From Methylovirgula sp. HY1 (lineage in GTDB: Bacteria; Pseudomonadota; Alphaproteobacteria; Rhizobiales; Beijerinckiaceae), in NCBI RefSeq assembly GCF_019343105.1, contig NZ_CP073764.1, positions 868,001-932,000 of the forward strand: a stretch of 64,000 nt of DNA, in the 5' to 3' direction. Shown in pieces: positions 46,723 to 57,820 of this stretch; position 1 is the first letter of the stretch; every line of letters begins with the position of its first letter. The notes below the pieces were generated by a model. That model saw only the letters and a program-made list of their open reading frames with translations, had not been told where the DNA came from and did not search any database. Position numbers and translations under genes: made by a program.

Positions 46723-47739
46723 TCAATAATGCTCTTCGAACCGTTTGGCGAGTTCTTCGATGTTCTCCGGCGGCCAGCCGGTGACTTCCATGCCGAGATG
46801 AAGTCCCATCTGAGCCAGGACTTCCTTGATTTCATTGAGGGACTTGCGTCCGAAATTCGGCGTCCGCAACATTTCCGCTTCGGTCTTCTGAATGAGATCG
46901 CCGATGTAGATGATGTTGTCGTTCTTGAGACAATTGGCCGAACGGACCGACAGCTCGAGTTCGTCGACTTTCTTGAGCAGCGCCGGATTGAAGGCAATGT
47001 CCGGAATCGACGGGCTCACTTCCTCGCGGCGCGGCTCCTCGAAATTGACGAAGACATTGAGCTGATCCTGCAAGATGCGCGCTGCGAAAGCGATCGCATC
47101 TTCCGGGCTCACGGCACCATTGGTTTCCAGATCCATCGTCAGCTTGTCATAGTCGAGGATCTGACCCTCGCGGGTGTTTTCGACGCGATAGCTCACCTTC
47201 TTGACCGGCGAGTAAAGGCTATCGATCGGAATGAGACCGATCGGTGCATCTTCCGCGCGGTTGCGGTCGGCCGCGACATAGCCCTTGCCGGTATTGACCG
47301 TGAATTCCATCCGGATTTCCGCCCCCTCGTCGAGGGTACAAATGACCAGGTCCGGATTCAAAACCTGCACGTCCCCGACCGTCGCGATGTCGGATGCAGT
47401 GACCTTGCCCGGCCCTTGCTTCTTCAACACCATCCGCTTCGGCCCATCGCCCTGCATCTTGATGGCGATGTCCTTGATGTTGAGGACGAGATCGGTCACA
47501 TCCTCACGCACGCCCGGGATCGACGAGAACTCATGCAGCACGCCGTCGATATGCACCGAGGTGATCGCCGCGCCCTGCAGCGACGACAGGAGAATGCGGC
47601 GCAGAGAATTGCCGAGCGTCACCCCGAAGCCACGCTCGAGCGGCTCAGCGACCACCGTCGCGAACCGCTTCGGATCGTCGCCCGAAACAACTTCGAGCTT
47701 GTTCGGTTTGATGAGCTCTTGCCAATTTTTCTGGATCAC
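46723..47739 (-). CDS. rpoA: DNA-directed RNA polymerase subunit alpha
   Basis: Alpha subunit that dimerises to start polymerase assembly and contacts activators and UP elements. The 338-residue product begins at GTG 47739 ([17 protein letters not shown] by family comparison); an ATG 15 bases upstream is also possible. N-terminal domain about 1-235 ([17 protein letters not shown]), linker, C-terminal domain about 250-330 ([38 protein letters not shown]). Between rpsK and rplQ as usual. Confidence 0.97.
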   Translation of the reverse strand: MIQKNWQELIKPNKLEVVSGDDPKRFATVVAEPLERGFGVTLGNSLRRILLSSLQGAAITSVHIDGVLHEFSSIPGVREDVTDLVLNIKDIAIKMQGDGPKRMVLKKQGPGKVTASDIATVGDVQVLNPDLVICTLDEGAEIRMEFTVNTGKGYVAADRNRAEDAPIGLIPIDSLYSPVKKVSYRVENTREGQILDYDKLTMDLETNGAVSPEDAIAFAARILQDQLNVFVNFEEPRREEVSPSIPDIAFNPALLKKVDELELSVRSANCLKNDNIIYIGDLIQKTEAEMLRTPNFGRKSLNEIKEVLAQMGLHLGMEVTGWPPENIEELAKRFEEHY

Positions 47740-47943
47740 GTTCGCACCCTTCATCGAAAAGCCGCATCCCCGCGCTGACGCAGGGCTCGCACCGAACTTC
47801 AACTTGTTGGACCGACAGGTTCAAGCTGGCAACGCGACCTGCCTTGCCAGCCCTTCCCAGGTCAAAATGTCATCTCTCACGTTTCATCGCATATCTGCCC
47901 AACGCCTCGGCATTCGGCAGCGAATACGAACGTGACAGTTCAC

Positions 47944-48333
47944 TCAAACACGCCGTCTCTTACGCGGGCGGCAACCATTGTGCGGGATCGGCGTCACATC
48001 GCGGATCGACGTGACCGTAAATCCCGAGGCCTGCAAAGCGCGCAAGGCCGATTCTCGACCGGAGCCCGGCCCCGACACTTCGACTTCCAGCGTGCGCATG
48101 CCATGCTCGCCGGCCTTGCGGGCGGCGTCCTCGGCGGCCATCTGCGCGGCGTAAGGAGTCGATTTCCGCGATCCCTTGAACCCCATCGTACCGGCCGAAG
48201 ACCAGGAAATCGTATTGCCCTGGGAATCGGTGATCGTGATCATCGTATTGTTGAACGTCGAATTCACGTGGGCAACGCCCGACACGATGTTCTTACGCTC
48301 GCGCCGGCGTACGCGGGTCGCTTCTTTTGCCAT
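47944..48333 (-). CDS. rpsK: 30S ribosomal protein S11
   Basis: Platform protein S11, 129 residues. It shows [40 protein letters not shown] and the C-terminal [17 protein letters not shown], the standard end of the family. It follows rpsM after a 212-base gap that has no recognised content and precedes rpoA. Confidence 0.97.
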   Translation of the reverse strand: MAKEATRVRRRERKNIVSGVAHVNSTFNNTMITITDSQGNTISWSSAGTMGFKGSRKSTPYAAQMAAEDAARKAGEHGMRTLEVEVSGPGSGRESALRALQASGFTVTSIRDVTPIPHNGCRPRKRRRV

Positions 48334-48545
48334 TAACTCGTCCTTCCAACGCGCCCGTAATGCCAGGCGCTCAGGCTTCTTTCCAAGAAGGCTCCGCCTT
48401 CCAATTTCACAAGAAGGCTTAAGTCTTCAAATTCCGCCTCGAAGGCAAATTGCCGTCGAAACCTGGCGATAAAGGCCGAAGCCTCCGAATAGAGCGGGAT
48501 GACCGCGAAACGCGTGCCCGCACGGCAACAAAACGGCGCCGCGAA

Positions 48546-48914
48546 TTACTTCTTCTTGCCGGCGATCGGCTTGGCCTTGCCTTTACGGGTGCGCGCATTG
48601 GTGTGGGTCCGCTGACCCCGCACCGGAAGCTGCCGGCGATGCCGCAGACCACGGTAACAGCCAAGGTCCATCAGGCGCTTGATGTTCATCGCCACTTCGC
48701 GGCGCAGATCACCCTCGACGATATAGTCACGATCGATGGTTTCGCGAATCTGCAGCACTTCCGCATCCGAAAGTTCGAGGACGCGCCGCTCTGCCGGAAT
48801 ATGAACCTTCTCGCAAATCTCAGCGGCCTTTTTCGCGCCGATCCCATGAATGTATTGAAGCGCGATAACGACGCGCTTGTTGGTCGGAATATTAACGCCG
48901 GCGATACGTGCCAT
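48546..48914 (-). CDS. rpsM: 30S ribosomal protein S13
   Basis: Head protein S13, 122 residues, contacting the P-site tRNA. Conserved: [33 protein letters not shown], and the basic tail [20 protein letters not shown]. First gene of the alpha operon; a hairpin and a candidate promoter lie upstream in the gap to adk. Confidence 0.97.
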   Translation of the reverse strand: MARIAGVNIPTNKRVVIALQYIHGIGAKKAAEICEKVHIPAERRVLELSDAEVLQIRETIDRDYIVEGDLRREVAMNIKRLMDLGCYRGLRHRRQLPVRGQRTHTNARTRKGKAKPIAGKKK

Positions 48915-48961
48915 TCATCTTTCTCCATGTGGACGACCGCCGTTGTTGGCGGCACAAAATA

Positions 48962-48996
48962 AACCCGCGTCCGGTGGAGGCCGGCCCTTGCGGGTT
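48962..48996 (-). terminator. Terminator-like hairpin between adk and rpsM
   Basis: AACCCGC and GCGGGTT (48962-48968, 48990-48996) pair, and on the minus strand the stem is followed by a T-rich run (TTATTTTG). It ends 48 bases before the rpsM start, so it could end adk transcripts or attenuate entry into the alpha operon. The rest of the 324-base gap 48915-49238 has no gene. Confidence 0.5.
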
Positions 48997-49062
48997 GTTC
49001 AATACCCATAGCTCCGAGCTTGCGATAAGTTCGGAGCGGACTGATTCACGCTGGAAATGGCG

Positions 49063-49091
49063 CTTTTAGGGCGCTCAGACCCGCGCGTCAA
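49063..49091 (-). promoter_or_regulatory. Candidate sigma-70 promoter for the rpsM operon
   Basis: On the minus strand TTGACG (49086-49091) and TAAAAG (49063-49068) are separated by 17 bases, a good -35 and a partial -10 match. It lies about 150 bases upstream of rpsM, before the hairpin at 48962-48996. Confidence 0.35.
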
Positions 49092-49238
49092 CCGCCAATT
49101 GCCCCGGTGCGCGGATCGGTCCTGCCGCAACAGCCGGCCACGGCCGCCGGCTACCACTCCATCAGCATCGTAAGCACCTCTATTAATGAGGCTTTTTCCT
49201 TAGCACGCCGTCGGCAAACCGCCTGACAATGCTGCCGC

Positions 49239-49832
49239 TCACGCTTTGACGCAATGGCTCAGCACTTCATCGATCATCTCAGTGACAGTGTCCGCGGGCG
49301 CCATTCCGTCGATCGTGCGCAACCGACCCTTTTTCTCGTAATAGGCCGACACCGGCGCCGTCAAAGTTCGATAGGCGTCGAGCCGGGTCTTGAAAGCATC
49401 CGGATTGTCATCGGCGCGCACCGGCTTGCCGGCGGCGACCATCTCCTGCACTCGGCTGGCGATCCGATCGAGCAAAGCTGCTTCGTCGACCTTCAACTCG
49501 ATGACCGAGTCGAGATCCATATGCTGTTCCGCGAGCATCGCATCGAGCGCCTGCGCCTGATTGACCGTGCGTGGAAAGCCATCGAGAATAAAGCCGCGCG
49601 TGGCGTCCGATTCCCGTATCCGATCAGCCACGATGCCGACGACAATATCGTCGGAGACGAGCCCGCCCGCGTCCATGATCGCTTTGGCTTTGAGGCCGAT
49701 CGGCGTCGCAGCAGATACGGCCGCGCGCAACATGTCGCCGGTGGATAATTGCGGGATGCCATATTTCTGCATGAAACGCGCGGATTGCGTGCCTTTGCCC
49801 GCCCCCGGAGGCCCAAGCAGAATAAGCCTCAT
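49239..49832 (-). CDS. adk: Adenylate kinase
   Basis: Converts ATP plus AMP to two ADP. The 197-residue product is the short form without the zinc/lid extension: P-loop [10 protein letters not shown] (7-16), [26 protein letters not shown] and a short lid. The start overlaps the secY stop by four bases (ATGA), so it is translationally coupled. Follows secY in the spc operon. Confidence 0.96.
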   Translation of the reverse strand: MRLILLGPPGAGKGTQSARFMQKYGIPQLSTGDMLRAAVSAATPIGLKAKAIMDAGGLVSDDIVVGIVADRIRESDATRGFILDGFPRTVNQAQALDAMLAEQHMDLDSVIELKVDEAALLDRIASRVQEMVAAGKPVRADDNPDAFKTRLDAYRTLTAPVSAYYEKKGRLRTIDGMAPADTVTEMIDEVLSHCVKA

Positions 49833-51163
49833 CTCCGTTTCCCCCGCAGTTTGGCCTTTTTGACCAATCCTTCATATTGATGAGCCTGAAGATAGCCATG
49901 GACCTGCGCCACCGTATCCATCGTCACGCTGACGACGATGAGGAGCGACGTCCCGCCAAAATAGAACGGCATGGCCGCGTAGGAAATGAGCATTTCCGGA
50001 AAAAGACAGATCAGCGACAGATAAATCGCGCCGATCACCGTAATCCGCATCAGCACCTTGTCGATATATTGTGCGGTGCGCTCGCCCGGTCTGATGCCCG
50101 GAATGAAGCCGCCATGTTTTTTCAGATTGTCGGCCGTCTCCGTCGGGTTGAAGACGATCGCGGTATAGAAGAATGCAAAAAAGACGATCAAGCTCACATA
50201 AGTGAACATATAGAGCGGCCGGCCATGCCCGAGATAGGTCGAGATGAGCCCCAGAATGCCTGTGCCGCCGTGTTGGTTGGAAAAATTCGCGATGGTCGTC
50301 GGCAACAACAATAGCGACGACGCAAAGATCGGCGGAATGACGCCCGCCGTGTTGAGCTTGAGCGGCAGGAAGGACGTCTGTCCCTCGTAGACGCGATTGC
50401 CTTGCTGCCGCTTCGGATAGGTGATGACCACCCGCCGCTGTGCCCGTTCCATGAAGACGATGAAGGCGATCACGGCGATCGCCATCACCATCACGGCGAT
50501 GATCAGCCCAGTCGACAAAGCGCCCTGGCGGCCGAGTTCGAGCGTATTCGCGATGGCGCCGGGGAAGGCCGCGACAATGCCGGCGAAAATGATCAGCGAT
50601 GAGCCATTGCCGATGCCGCGTGCCGTGATCTGCTCGCCGAGCCACATCAGGAACATGGTGCCGCCCGTCAAGGTGAGCACCGTGGTGATGACGAAGAAAA
50701 TCCCGGGATTGCTGACCACACCCGCCTGGCCCTGGAGACCTACGGCAATGCCATAGGATTGGAACCCTGCCAGCACCACGGTGAGATAGCGGGTATATTG
50801 GTTGATGACCTTGCGCCCGGCCTCGCCCTCTTTCTTCAAGGCTTCGAGCGAGGGAAAGACGCTGGTCAAAAGCTGAATGATGATCGAGGCGGAGATATAG
50901 GGCATGATGTTCAGCGCAAAGATCGCCATGCGCTGAACGGCGCCGCCCGAAAACATGTTGAAAAGCTGAAGCACGCCCTGCTGATGGCCGGTAAAATTGG
51001 CCTCGAATGCAGCCGGGTCGATGCCGGGCAGCGGAATATAGGTGCCCAGCCGATAGATGACCATGGCGCCAAGTGTGAACCAGATCCGCTTCTTGAGTTC
51101 TTCAGCCTTGGCGAAAGCGCCCCAATTGACGTTAGCTGCAAGCTGTTCGGCGGCCGATGCCAT
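49829..51163 (-). CDS. secY: Preprotein translocase subunit SecY
   Basis: Central channel of the Sec translocase, 444 residues and ten membrane helices. Conserved: [53 protein letters not shown]-like region ([20 protein letters not shown]) and the C-terminal [15 protein letters not shown]. It is separated from rplO by a 338-base gap that contains a dispersed palindrome, which is unusual inside this operon. Confidence 0.97.
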   Translation of the reverse strand: MASAAEQLAANVNWGAFAKAEELKKRIWFTLGAMVIYRLGTYIPLPGIDPAAFEANFTGHQQGVLQLFNMFSGGAVQRMAIFALNIMPYISASIIIQLLTSVFPSLEALKKEGEAGRKVINQYTRYLTVVLAGFQSYGIAVGLQGQAGVVSNPGIFFVITTVLTLTGGTMFLMWLGEQITARGIGNGSSLIIFAGIVAAFPGAIANTLELGRQGALSTGLIIAVMVMAIAVIAFIVFMERAQRRVVITYPKRQQGNRVYEGQTSFLPLKLNTAGVIPPIFASSLLLLPTTIANFSNQHGGTGILGLISTYLGHGRPLYMFTYVSLIVFFAFFYTAIVFNPTETADNLKKHGGFIPGIRPGERTAQYIDKVLMRITVIGAIYLSLICLFPEMLISYAAMPFYFGGTSLLIVVSVTMDTVAQVHGYLQAHQYEGLVKKAKLRGKRR

Positions 51164-51501
51164 AAAATGCTCCGCGCGGCATGTCGCATGCCGACAAGGC
51201 TCGAGGGGTCCTACCCGTCAGCACTGCTCCTGAGCATGTCCGGGAAACGGGCTTCGAAAAGGACATGTCCCATAAGATCCCTTCCCATGAGATCCCGGAG
51301 ATCCTGCAGCCAGACGGCTGCGGAATGCACCTGCGACTCTGCTCCCTTTTTGGATCGACTTTCGCGGAAAGTCGATCCCTCGAAGAGATCCAACGGCACG
51401 CTCACGGCACCAGACGGGCAACGGCGCCGCGAGCGTTAGATTATTTGGGCGATGCAACACGCTCTCGCAACGCGCCGCAGGCCAAGTACCTCAAGTTCCG
51501 C
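51164..51501. repeat. Dispersed palindrome in the rplO-secY gap
   Basis: The 338-base gap contains gcatgtcgcatgc near 51178-51191 and an inverted repeat with arms CATGTCC (51235-51241) and GGACATG (51261-51267), the same gcatgtcc motif as at 1363-1414. No open frame with coding signal was found. In most relatives rplO and secY are nearly adjacent. Confidence 0.6.
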
Positions 51502-51984
51502 TCACGCCTCGACGCTGGCTTCCGCCGCGTTCAGCAGCTTGACGGTGCCGCCGAGCTTCTCGATCGCAGCGACCGCCGATTTGGACGCAGCCGCAACCTC
51601 AAATGTCAGCGAGACGCTCATCTCGCCCATGCCGAGAATCTTGACGCCATCGCGCGGCTTAGCGCAGACGCCAGCGGCTACCAAGGCCTCGATCGTCACG
51701 GGCACGTCCCGCGCGAGCTTACCGGCATCGATGGCCCCCTGAATACGGCCCAGATTGACCTCATTATAGTCGATCGACGACGGCGGTGTGAAGCCACGCT
51801 TCGGCAAACGCCGATGCAGAGGCATCTGGCCACCCTCGAAGCCTTTGATGGCGACGCCGGTCCGGGCCTTCTGGCCCTTGACGCCGCGCCCGCAGGTTTT
51901 GCCCTTACCCGAGCCAATGCCGCGCCCGACCCGCATACGCGGTTTGGAAGAGCCGGGATTGTCGGTGATGTCGTTGAGTTTCAT
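51502..51984 (-). CDS. rplO: 50S ribosomal protein L15
   Basis: L15, 160 residues: [56 protein letters not shown] and the later [11 protein letters not shown]. Normal length. Ten bases downstream of rpmD. Confidence 0.96.
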   Translation of the reverse strand: MKLNDITDNPGSSKPRMRVGRGIGSGKGKTCGRGVKGQKARTGVAIKGFEGGQMPLHRRLPKRGFTPPSSIDYNEVNLGRIQGAIDAGKLARDVPVTIEALVAAGVCAKPRDGVKILGMGEMSVSLTFEVAAASKSAVAAIEKLGGTVKLLNAAEASVEA

Positions 51985-51994
51985 CGCCCTGTCC

Positions 51995-52192
51995 TCACTC
52001 AGTCTCGAGAACGCGGACGAGATGCGCGACTTTCGCGATCATCCCGCGCACGGCCGGCGTATCAATCAAGGCCGACCGGCGGCCGATCTTGTTCAGCCCC
52101 AGTCCGACCAGAGTGGCGCGCTGCGAAGCCGGCCGACCGATCGCGCTCCCCGTCTGCTCGACGATGATCTTTGCATTGCTGTCCGTCGTCAT
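51995..52192 (-). CDS. rpmD: 50S ribosomal protein L30
   Basis: L30, 65 residues: [20 protein letters not shown] and [23 protein letters not shown] 52192 agrees with the family start; the frame is open ten more codons. Located between rpsE and rplO as in all spc operons. Confidence 0.95.
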   Translation of the reverse strand: MTTDSNAKIIVEQTGSAIGRPASQRATLVGLGLNKIGRRSALIDTPAVRGMIAKVAHLVRVLETE

Positions 52193-52202
52193 GTTCACGC
52201 CC

Positions 52203-52775
52203 TCACGCGTCGCCGGAAGCATCGGCTTCGGCGCCCTGGCGGCGCGCCTGCAAAGTCGACACTTTCATGCTGCGCCTTGCGGCGACCAGACGCGGCGAAT
52301 CTTCCTGCACCAAAGCATCGAAAGTCGCGCGGATCATATTGTAGGGGTTGGAAGATCCCTGCGACTTGGCGACCACGTCATGCATGCCCAGTGTCTCGAA
52401 AATGGCGCGCATCGGGCCGCCGGCGATGATCCCGGTGCCGGCCGGTGCCGCGCGCAGGATGACGCGGCCCGCGCCATGGCGGCCATGCACGTCATGATGC
52501 AGGGTCCGGCCTTCACGCAGCGGCACGCGGATCAAGGAGCGCTTAGCCGATTCCGTCGCCTTGCGAATGGCCTCGGGCACTTCGCGCGCCTTGCCATGGC
52601 CGAAGCCCACCCGGCCCTTCTGATCGCCGACGACGACGAGCGCAGCGAAGCCGAAACGCCGGCCGCCCTTCACCACCTTCGCGACGCGATTGATATGGAC
52701 CAGACGGTCGACAAATTCATTGTCGCGTTCGTCACGATCGCGGCCGCGCCCGCCGCCTTCACCTTCACGTGCCAT
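52203..52775 (-). CDS. rpsE: 30S ribosomal protein S5
   Basis: S5, 190 residues: [40 protein letters not shown] and the C-terminal [12 protein letters not shown]. The N-terminus is a charged Gly/Arg/Asp/Glu stretch common in alphaproteobacteria. ATG 52775 preferred; a GTG at 52799 is in frame. It helps shape the mRNA entry channel. Confidence 0.96.
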   Translation of the reverse strand: MAREGEGGGRGRDRDERDNEFVDRLVHINRVAKVVKGGRRFGFAALVVVGDQKGRVGFGHGKAREVPEAIRKATESAKRSLIRVPLREGRTLHHDVHGRHGAGRVILRAAPAGTGIIAGGPMRAIFETLGMHDVVAKSQGSSNPYNMIRATFDALVQEDSPRLVAARRSMKVSTLQARRQGAEADASGDA

Positions 52776-52890
52776 CTTCGTTTCCGTTGCTTTCGTCACT
52801 TGCGCGGCCGAACATTTTGCTCGCCGCTCGCTTCGAATTTCCTGGCATTGCCTTCCCCGCGGTCATCCCGACGGGTTTGGCGGTCATGCC

Positions 52891-53253
52891 TTAAATCTTG
52901 AGCCCGGCCTCGCGCGCGCCTTCGGCGACCGCTTTGACCCGACCGTGATACATATAGGCGCCGCGATCGAACACCACTTCCTGAATCCCGGCGGCAATCG
53001 CGCGCTCCGCGATCTGCTTGCCGATCAGCCGGGCCGCTTCCACAGTGGCGCCGGTCTTCAGGCTCTCGCGATTGGCCTTTTCGAGCGACGAGGCGGACGC
53101 AAGGGTGCGCCCCTCCGCATCATCGATGATCTGGCAATAGATCTGCATCGACGACCGATGGACCGACAGCCGCGGCTTGCCATAGGCCCGCGCCTTGATC
53201 ACCCGTCTGACCCGCGCCTTGCGGCGGGAGGCAGTCTCATTGTCCTTCGCCAT
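52891..53253 (-). CDS. rplR: 50S ribosomal protein L18
   Basis: L18, 120 residues, a 5S rRNA-binding protein: [36 protein letters not shown] and a C-terminal [25 protein letters not shown] lies upstream of ATG 53253. The 115-base gap to rpsE is without recognised content. Confidence 0.96.
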   Translation of the reverse strand: MAKDNETASRRKARVRRVIKARAYGKPRLSVHRSSMQIYCQIIDDAEGRTLASASSLEKANRESLKTGATVEAARLIGKQIAERAIAAGIQEVVFDRGAYMYHGRVKAVAEGAREAGLKI

Positions 53254-53302
53254 AGAGGCGCTCCTTAAATCTTTCCGGCCGGCCACTCTGAGCCCGTAAG
53301 CC

Positions 53303-53836
53303 TTACTTCTTCTTGCCTTCCTTACGGAAGATAAATTCGTTCGCGTATTTGACGCCCTTGCCCTTATAGGGCTCCGGCGGCCGCAAGGCGCGGATTTCGG
53401 CGGCAACCTGCCCGACCTTCTGGCGATCGATGCCGGTGATCATGATCTCGGTCGGCTTCGGCGTCACGATTGCGATGCCCTCGGGGATCGGGAATTGCAG
53501 GTCATGGCTATAGCCGAGCGACAGCTGCAGATTCTTGCCCTGGACCGACGCCTTATAGCCGACGCCGGTGATTTCGAGTTTCTTTTCAAACCCTTTGGAG
53601 ACGCCAGTGACGAGGTTATTCACCATCGACCGGGTCATACCCCACATCGCCCGAGCCCGCTTGGTCGGCGAGCGCGGATCGACCTTGATCTGATTATCGG
53701 CGAAACTGACATTGACCTCGACCGGCGCGAGAAAATGCAATTCACCCTTGCCACCCTTGATGGCAATCGCTTGGCCATCGACCGCCGCGGTAACCCCGGC
53801 AGGGATGACGACCGGCTTCTTTCCGACGCGAGACAT
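53303..53836 (-). CDS. rplF: 50S ribosomal protein L6
   Basis: L6, 177 residues with two similar domains: [20 protein letters not shown] at the start, [20 protein letters not shown] and the C-terminal [18 protein letters not shown] 53836 agrees with the family. Confidence 0.96.
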   Translation of the reverse strand: MSRVGKKPVVIPAGVTAAVDGQAIAIKGGKGELHFLAPVEVNVSFADNQIKVDPRSPTKRARAMWGMTRSMVNNLVTGVSKGFEKKLEITGVGYKASVQGKNLQLSLGYSHDLQFPIPEGIAIVTPKPTEIMITGIDRQKVGQVAAEIRALRPPEPYKGKGVKYANEFIFRKEGKKK

Positions 53837-53859
53837 GAGAAAATTCCTCGTTCTTTCGC

Positions 53860-54258
53860 TCAGAAGACCTTGCACAGGACTTCGCCGCCGACATTGGCTT
53901 CGCGCGCCGCATGATCGGCCATGACCCCTTTCGGAGTCGACATGATGATGATGCCAAGGCCATTGGCGACCTGGGGCATTTCGCCGACGCCGGCATAGAC
54001 ACGCCGGCCGGGCTTTGAAACGCGCTGGATCTCCCGAATAACCGGTTCGCCATCGTAATATTTGAGTTCGATCTCGAACTCGGTGCGGCCATTGCCGTAT
54101 TCCGTCGTGGAATAGCCACGGATATAGCCTTCCGACGCAAGGACGTCGAGGACATGCCCACGGAGCCGGGACCCCGGGCTCTGAACCTTGCCCTTGCGGC
54201 GCATCTGCGCGTTGCGGATGCGGGTCAGCAAATCCCCTAGCGGATCGTTCATTGACAT
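53860..54258 (-). CDS. rpsH: 30S ribosomal protein S8
   Basis: S8, 132 residues: [20 protein letters not shown] and the C-terminal [19 protein letters not shown], followed by [11 protein letters not shown]. An early 16S-binding assembly protein and, in enterobacteria, the spc operon repressor; no such leader structure was examined here. Confidence 0.96.
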   Translation of the reverse strand: MSMNDPLGDLLTRIRNAQMRRKGKVQSPGSRLRGHVLDVLASEGYIRGYSTTEYGNGRTEFEIELKYYDGEPVIREIQRVSKPGRRVYAGVGEMPQVANGLGIIIMSTPKGVMADHAAREANVGGEVLCKVF

Positions 54259-54268
54259 GCGCGCGCCC

Positions 54269-54574
54269 TCACCAGCTCGATTTCACTAGACCGGGGATCA
54301 GGCCGCGCGAGCCAAGCTCGCGAACCGCGATACGCGACATCTTCATCTTGCCGATGAACGCACGCGGGCGACCGGAGATCTCGCAACGGTTGCGGATGCG
54401 GCCCGCCGACGAATTGCGTGGCAGTTCCGCCAGCTTGAGCCGCGCCGCGAAACGCTCTTCAAGCGTCGCGTTCGCATCCTCGGCCGCCGCCTTCAGCTTT
54501 TTGCGGCGCGCCGCAAATTGCTTCACCAGCTTGATACGATGATTGTTCTTTTCGATCGAACTCTTCTTCGCCAT
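54269..54574 (-). CDS. rpsN: 30S ribosomal protein S14
   Basis: S14 of the 101-residue zinc-free type: [40 protein letters not shown] and [21 protein letters not shown]-like end ([20 protein letters not shown]). No CxxC zinc ribbon. Between rplE and rpsH as expected. Confidence 0.96.
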   Translation of the reverse strand: MAKKSSIEKNNHRIKLVKQFAARRKKLKAAAEDANATLEERFAARLKLAELPRNSSAGRIRNRCEISGRPRAFIGKMKMSRIAVRELGSRGLIPGLVKSSW

Positions 54575-54616
54575 AAATGCTTTACCTCTGGTCGCCGCGT
54601 TTGAGACGGATCCGTC

Positions 54617-55351
54617 TCACTGCCGGAACGGGAAGTTGAATGCCCGCAAAAGGGCGCGTGCCTCGTCATCAGACTTGGCTGTCGTGCAAACGATAATGTC
54701 CATGCCGAGCATGCTCTCGGCCTTATCGTAATCGATCTCAGGGAACACAAGATGTTCCTTGATGCCGAGCGCATAATTGCCGCGGCCGTCGAAGCTCTTG
54801 GGATTGAGTCCACGAAAGTCACGGACGCGCGGCAGAGCAATCGTCACGAGCCGATCGAGGAATTCATACATCCGCGTCTTGCGCAAGGTCACCTTGGCGC
54901 CGATCGGCATATTCTCGCGGACTTTGAAAGTCGCGATCGCCTTGCGGGCGCGGGTGATCACCGGCTTCTGACCGGCGATGAGCGCCAGATCGGCCGCCGC
55001 CACCGTCACCTTTTTGGTGTCGCTGACAGCATCGCCGACGCCCATATTGAGCACGATCTTCTCGATCACCGGCACTTCAAGCGGATTCTTGTAGCCGAAC
55101 TGCTCGATGAGCTGCGGCCGCACAACCTCGACATAATGCTGCTTGAGCCGCGGCACATAATCCTGCGGTGCCATCAGCGCTTCGGCCGAAGCCACGGCCA
55201 TAGGGCCGCGCGGCTGCAGTTCGCGCTCGGACCCTTTGGCTTTTGCGCTCGCTGCCGGCTTCGCGGCCGTCTTCGTGCCCTTGCCGCCGGCTGCCTTGGC
55301 GCCGCCCTTTGCGCCTGCTTTGGCGCCTTTGCCGGCCTTGTTGTCAGCCAT
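54617..55351 (-). CDS. rplE: 50S ribosomal protein L5 with a long basic N-terminal extension
   Basis: L5 binds 5S rRNA and contacts the P-site tRNA. The 244-residue product is about 60 residues longer than the usual 180-185. The core begins near [20 protein letters not shown] and has [32 protein letters not shown] and [15 protein letters not shown]. The first 60 residues are Ala/Gly/Lys-rich low complexity ([20 protein letters not shown]). The start overlaps the rplX stop by eight bases, which supports the long form as the real start rather than an internal ATG. Confidence 0.95.
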   Translation of the reverse strand: MADNKAGKGAKAGAKGGAKAAGGKGTKTAAKPAASAKAKGSERELQPRGPMAVASAEALMAPQDYVPRLKQHYVEVVRPQLIEQFGYKNPLEVPVIEKIVLNMGVGDAVSDTKKVTVAAADLALIAGQKPVITRARKAIATFKVRENMPIGAKVTLRKTRMYEFLDRLVTIALPRVRDFRGLNPKSFDGRGNYALGIKEHLVFPEIDYDKAESMLGMDIIVCTTAKSDDEARALLRAFNFPFRQ

Positions 55352-55661
55352 CGATCACTTCTCCCGAACGCTTGGCGACACGGACCTTGCGGCCGTCATC
55401 GAGAATCTGAAAACCGACGCGCGACGGCTTGCCGTCCTTGGGATCGGACAACGCCAAATTAGACAGATGGATGGTCGATTCCTTAGAAAGAATGCCGCCC
55501 TCCTGCCGCGCCGTCTGCCGCTGATGCCGCTTGACGAGGTTGATCCCCCGCACAATGGCGCGTTCGAGTTTCGGCATGACTTGCAGAACCTCGCCCGAGC
55601 GCCCCTTGTCGCGACCCGCGAGTACGACGACCTTATCGCCCTTTTTGATCTTCGCAGCCAT
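55344..55661 (-). CDS. rplX: 50S ribosomal protein L24
   Basis: L24, 105 residues: [20 protein letters not shown] (KOW motif) and [19 protein letters not shown]. An assembly initiator at the 5' end of 23S rRNA. ATG 55661 shares one base with the rplN stop. Confidence 0.96.
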   Translation of the reverse strand: MAAKIKKGDKVVVLAGRDKGRSGEVLQVMPKLERAIVRGINLVKRHQRQTARQEGGILSKESTIHLSNLALSDPKDGKPSRVGFQILDDGRKVRVAKRSGEVIDG

Positions 55662-56029
55662 CACAACACCTCCGGCGCGAGCGAGATGATTTTCATATGG
55701 TTCTTGGCGCGCAATTCGCGCGGCACCGGTCCGAAGATGCGGGTGCCGATCGGCTCCGACTGATTGTTGATCAGCACGGCAGCATTGGAATCGAAACGAA
55801 TGACGGTACCGTCGGCCCGCTTGATATCCTTGGCGGTGCGCACGACCACCGCCTTCATCACATCGCCCTTTTTCACACGGCCGCGCGGAATGGCCTCCTT
55901 GACGGAAACGACGATAATGTCGCCAACGCCGGCATATTTCCGCTTCGATCCGCCGAGCACTTTGATGCACATCACGCGACGCGCGCCGGAATTGTCGGCG
56001 ACGTCCAGATTAGTCTGCATCTGTATCAT
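55661..56029 (-). CDS. rplN: 50S ribosomal protein L14
   Basis: L14, 122 residues: [40 protein letters not shown] and the C-terminal [13 protein letters not shown]. Contacts 16S rRNA across the subunit interface. First gene after a 132-base gap from rpsQ. Confidence 0.97.
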   Translation of the reverse strand: MIQMQTNLDVADNSGARRVMCIKVLGGSKRKYAGVGDIIVVSVKEAIPRGRVKKGDVMKAVVVRTAKDIKRADGTVIRFDSNAAVLINNQSEPIGTRIFGPVPRELRAKNHMKIISLAPEVL

Positions 56030-56161
56030 GGCTTAAGCCTTTCTTCTCAGATCGGTTTCCGACTGACTGACACGCCGCCGGACTACGCCTGAAGGAGGAT
56101 GTAACCCTCCCATCATGATTGTTTTAACACCAAGGCTTACGCCTGGGCTACGCAGCCTCGA

Positions 56162-56404
56162 TCACGCCTTGACGCCGGTCTCCACGACCGCCCAGCGCTT
56201 CAGCCGCGACAAAGGCCGCGTCTCTTCGATGAGGACCGTGTCACCGACCTTGCAATGATTGTCTTCGTCATGCGCATGGTAATTCTTCGTGCGACGCACC
56301 GTCTTCTTCAACAGCGGATGCGTGAAACGACGCTCGACCTTTACGACGATCGTCTTTTCCTGTTTGTCGCTTACGACGACGCCTTGCAAAATCCGTTTCG
56401 GCAT
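56162..56404 (-). CDS. rpsQ: 30S ribosomal protein S17
   Basis: S17, 80 residues: [40 protein letters not shown] and a short tail. ATG 56404 matches the family; the frame is open much further upstream through rpmC. OB-fold 16S-binding protein. Confidence 0.95.
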   Translation of the reverse strand: MPKRILQGVVVSDKQEKTIVVKVERRFTHPLLKKTVRRTKNYHAHDEDNHCKVGDTVLIEETRPLSRLKRWAVVETGVKA

Positions 56405-56420
56405 TGGGACGTGAACCTTG

Positions 56421-56627
56421 TTATTTGGCGGCGCGCCGCGCAGCGGCAATTGTCTTGGCCCGCGCGATATCGCGTCTGACGACGCGGACCCGGGCGGTAT
56501 TTTCGAGCTGACCACTCGCCCGCTGGAAGCGCAGATTGAACTGCTCCTTCTTTAGGCTGAGGATCTCCTGTTCGATCTGATCCTCGGTCATGACGCGGAG
56601 ATCCGAAATGCGCTGCTTGCCCTTCAT
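56421..56627 (-). CDS. rpmC: 50S ribosomal protein L29
   Basis: L29, 68 residues, a two-helix protein near the tunnel exit: [20 protein letters not shown] and [20 protein letters not shown]. Nine bases after rplP. Confidence 0.96.
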   Translation of the reverse strand: MKGKQRISDLRVMTEDQIEQEILSLKKEQFNLRFQRASGQLENTARVRVVRRDIARAKTIAAARRAAK

Positions 56628-56636
56628 CGCCGGCTC

Positions 56637-57050
56637 CTATTCCACGATCCGTTGTACGAAACGGGTCTTGATTGGCAGTTTCGCCGCCGCAAGCCGCAAC
56701 GCTTCGCGTGCCGTCGTCGCCGGCACGCCATCGATTTCGAACATGATACGCCCGGGGGCGACGCGGCAGGCCCAAAGTTCGGGCGCGCCCTTGCCTTTAC
56801 CCATGCGGACTTCGGTCGGCTTCTTCGACACCGGCACATCCGGGAAGATGCGAATCCACACGCGTCCGATACGGCGCATATGACGCGTCATCGCGCGCCG
56901 CGCCGCCTCGATCTGCCGCGCCGTGACGCGCTCCGGCTCCAGCGCCTTCAGACCAAACTGGCCGAAATTCAGCTGGAAGCCCGCCTTCGAGGCGCCGTGA
57001 ATACGGCCCTTAAAGGCCTTACGAAATTTCGTGCGCTTAGGTTGCAACAT
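56637..57050 (-). CDS. rplP: 50S ribosomal protein L16
   Basis: L16, 137 residues: [40 protein letters not shown] and [20 protein letters not shown]. Positions A-site tRNA. Between rpsC and rpmC in the S10 operon. Confidence 0.97.
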   Translation of the reverse strand: MLQPKRTKFRKAFKGRIHGASKAGFQLNFGQFGLKALEPERVTARQIEAARRAMTRHMRRIGRVWIRIFPDVPVSKKPTEVRMGKGKGAPELWACRVAPGRIMFEIDGVPATTAREALRLAAAKLPIKTRFVQRIVE

Positions 57051-57082
57051 GGATCAAACTCTCGAATTTTCTTTCAGCAAGC

Positions 57083-57811
57083 TCAGGCCGCCTCGCGATC
57101 GCGCCGACGCCGATCGCCGCCACCGCCGCCCGCCGGATGATGATCCTGCTCTGCCATTTTCTTGTCCTGCGCCATCGGATCATGTTCGAGGATCTCGCCC
57201 TTGAAGATCCAAACCTTGATTCCGCAGGTGCCATAAGCCGTATGCGCGGTCGCGACGCCATAATCGACATCCGCGCGCAAAGTATGCAGCGGCACGCGAC
57301 CTTCGCGATACCATTCGAGACGCGCGATTTCCGCACCGCCGAGGCGGCCCGAGCAATTGATCCTGATGCCTTCGGCACCAAGCCGCATCGCCGATTGCAC
57401 CGCCCGCTTCATCGCGCGCCGGAAAGCAACGCGCCGCTCGAGCTGCTGTGCGATCGAGTCCGCGACCAAGCTCGCATCGACCTCGGGCTTGCGCACTTCG
57501 ACGATATTGATCACCACCTCGGAATCGGTGAGCTTCGCAACCGTCTTGCGGATCTTGTCGATATCGGCGCCCTTCTTACCGATGACGACACCGGGCCGAG
57601 CGGAATGAATCGTGACGCGGCATTTCTTATGCGGCCGCTCGATGATAATGCGCGACACGGCAGCCTGTTTCAGCATCTTCATCAGAGCTTCGCGGATCCG
57701 CATATCTTCATGCAGAAGCTTGCCATATTCGCCCTTATTGGCGAACCAGCGCGAATCCCAGGTCCGATTGATCCCAAGGCGAAGGCCGATTGGATTGACT
57801 TTCTGTCCCAT
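57083..57811 (-). CDS. rpsC: 30S ribosomal protein S3
   Basis: S3, 242 residues: [20 protein letters not shown], the KH domain ([20 protein letters not shown]) and the C-terminal [20 protein letters not shown]. The tail is His/Gly/Arg-rich, ending [15 protein letters not shown], as in other alphaproteobacteria. Part of the mRNA entry helicase. Confidence 0.97.
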   Translation of the reverse strand: MGQKVNPIGLRLGINRTWDSRWFANKGEYGKLLHEDMRIREALMKMLKQAAVSRIIIERPHKKCRVTIHSARPGVVIGKKGADIDKIRKTVAKLTDSEVVINIVEVRKPEVDASLVADSIAQQLERRVAFRRAMKRAVQSAMRLGAEGIRINCSGRLGGAEIARLEWYREGRVPLHTLRADVDYGVATAHTAYGTCGIKVWIFKGEILEHDPMAQDKKMAEQDHHPAGGGGGDRRRRDREAA

Positions 57812-57820
57812 GCTTCCTCC

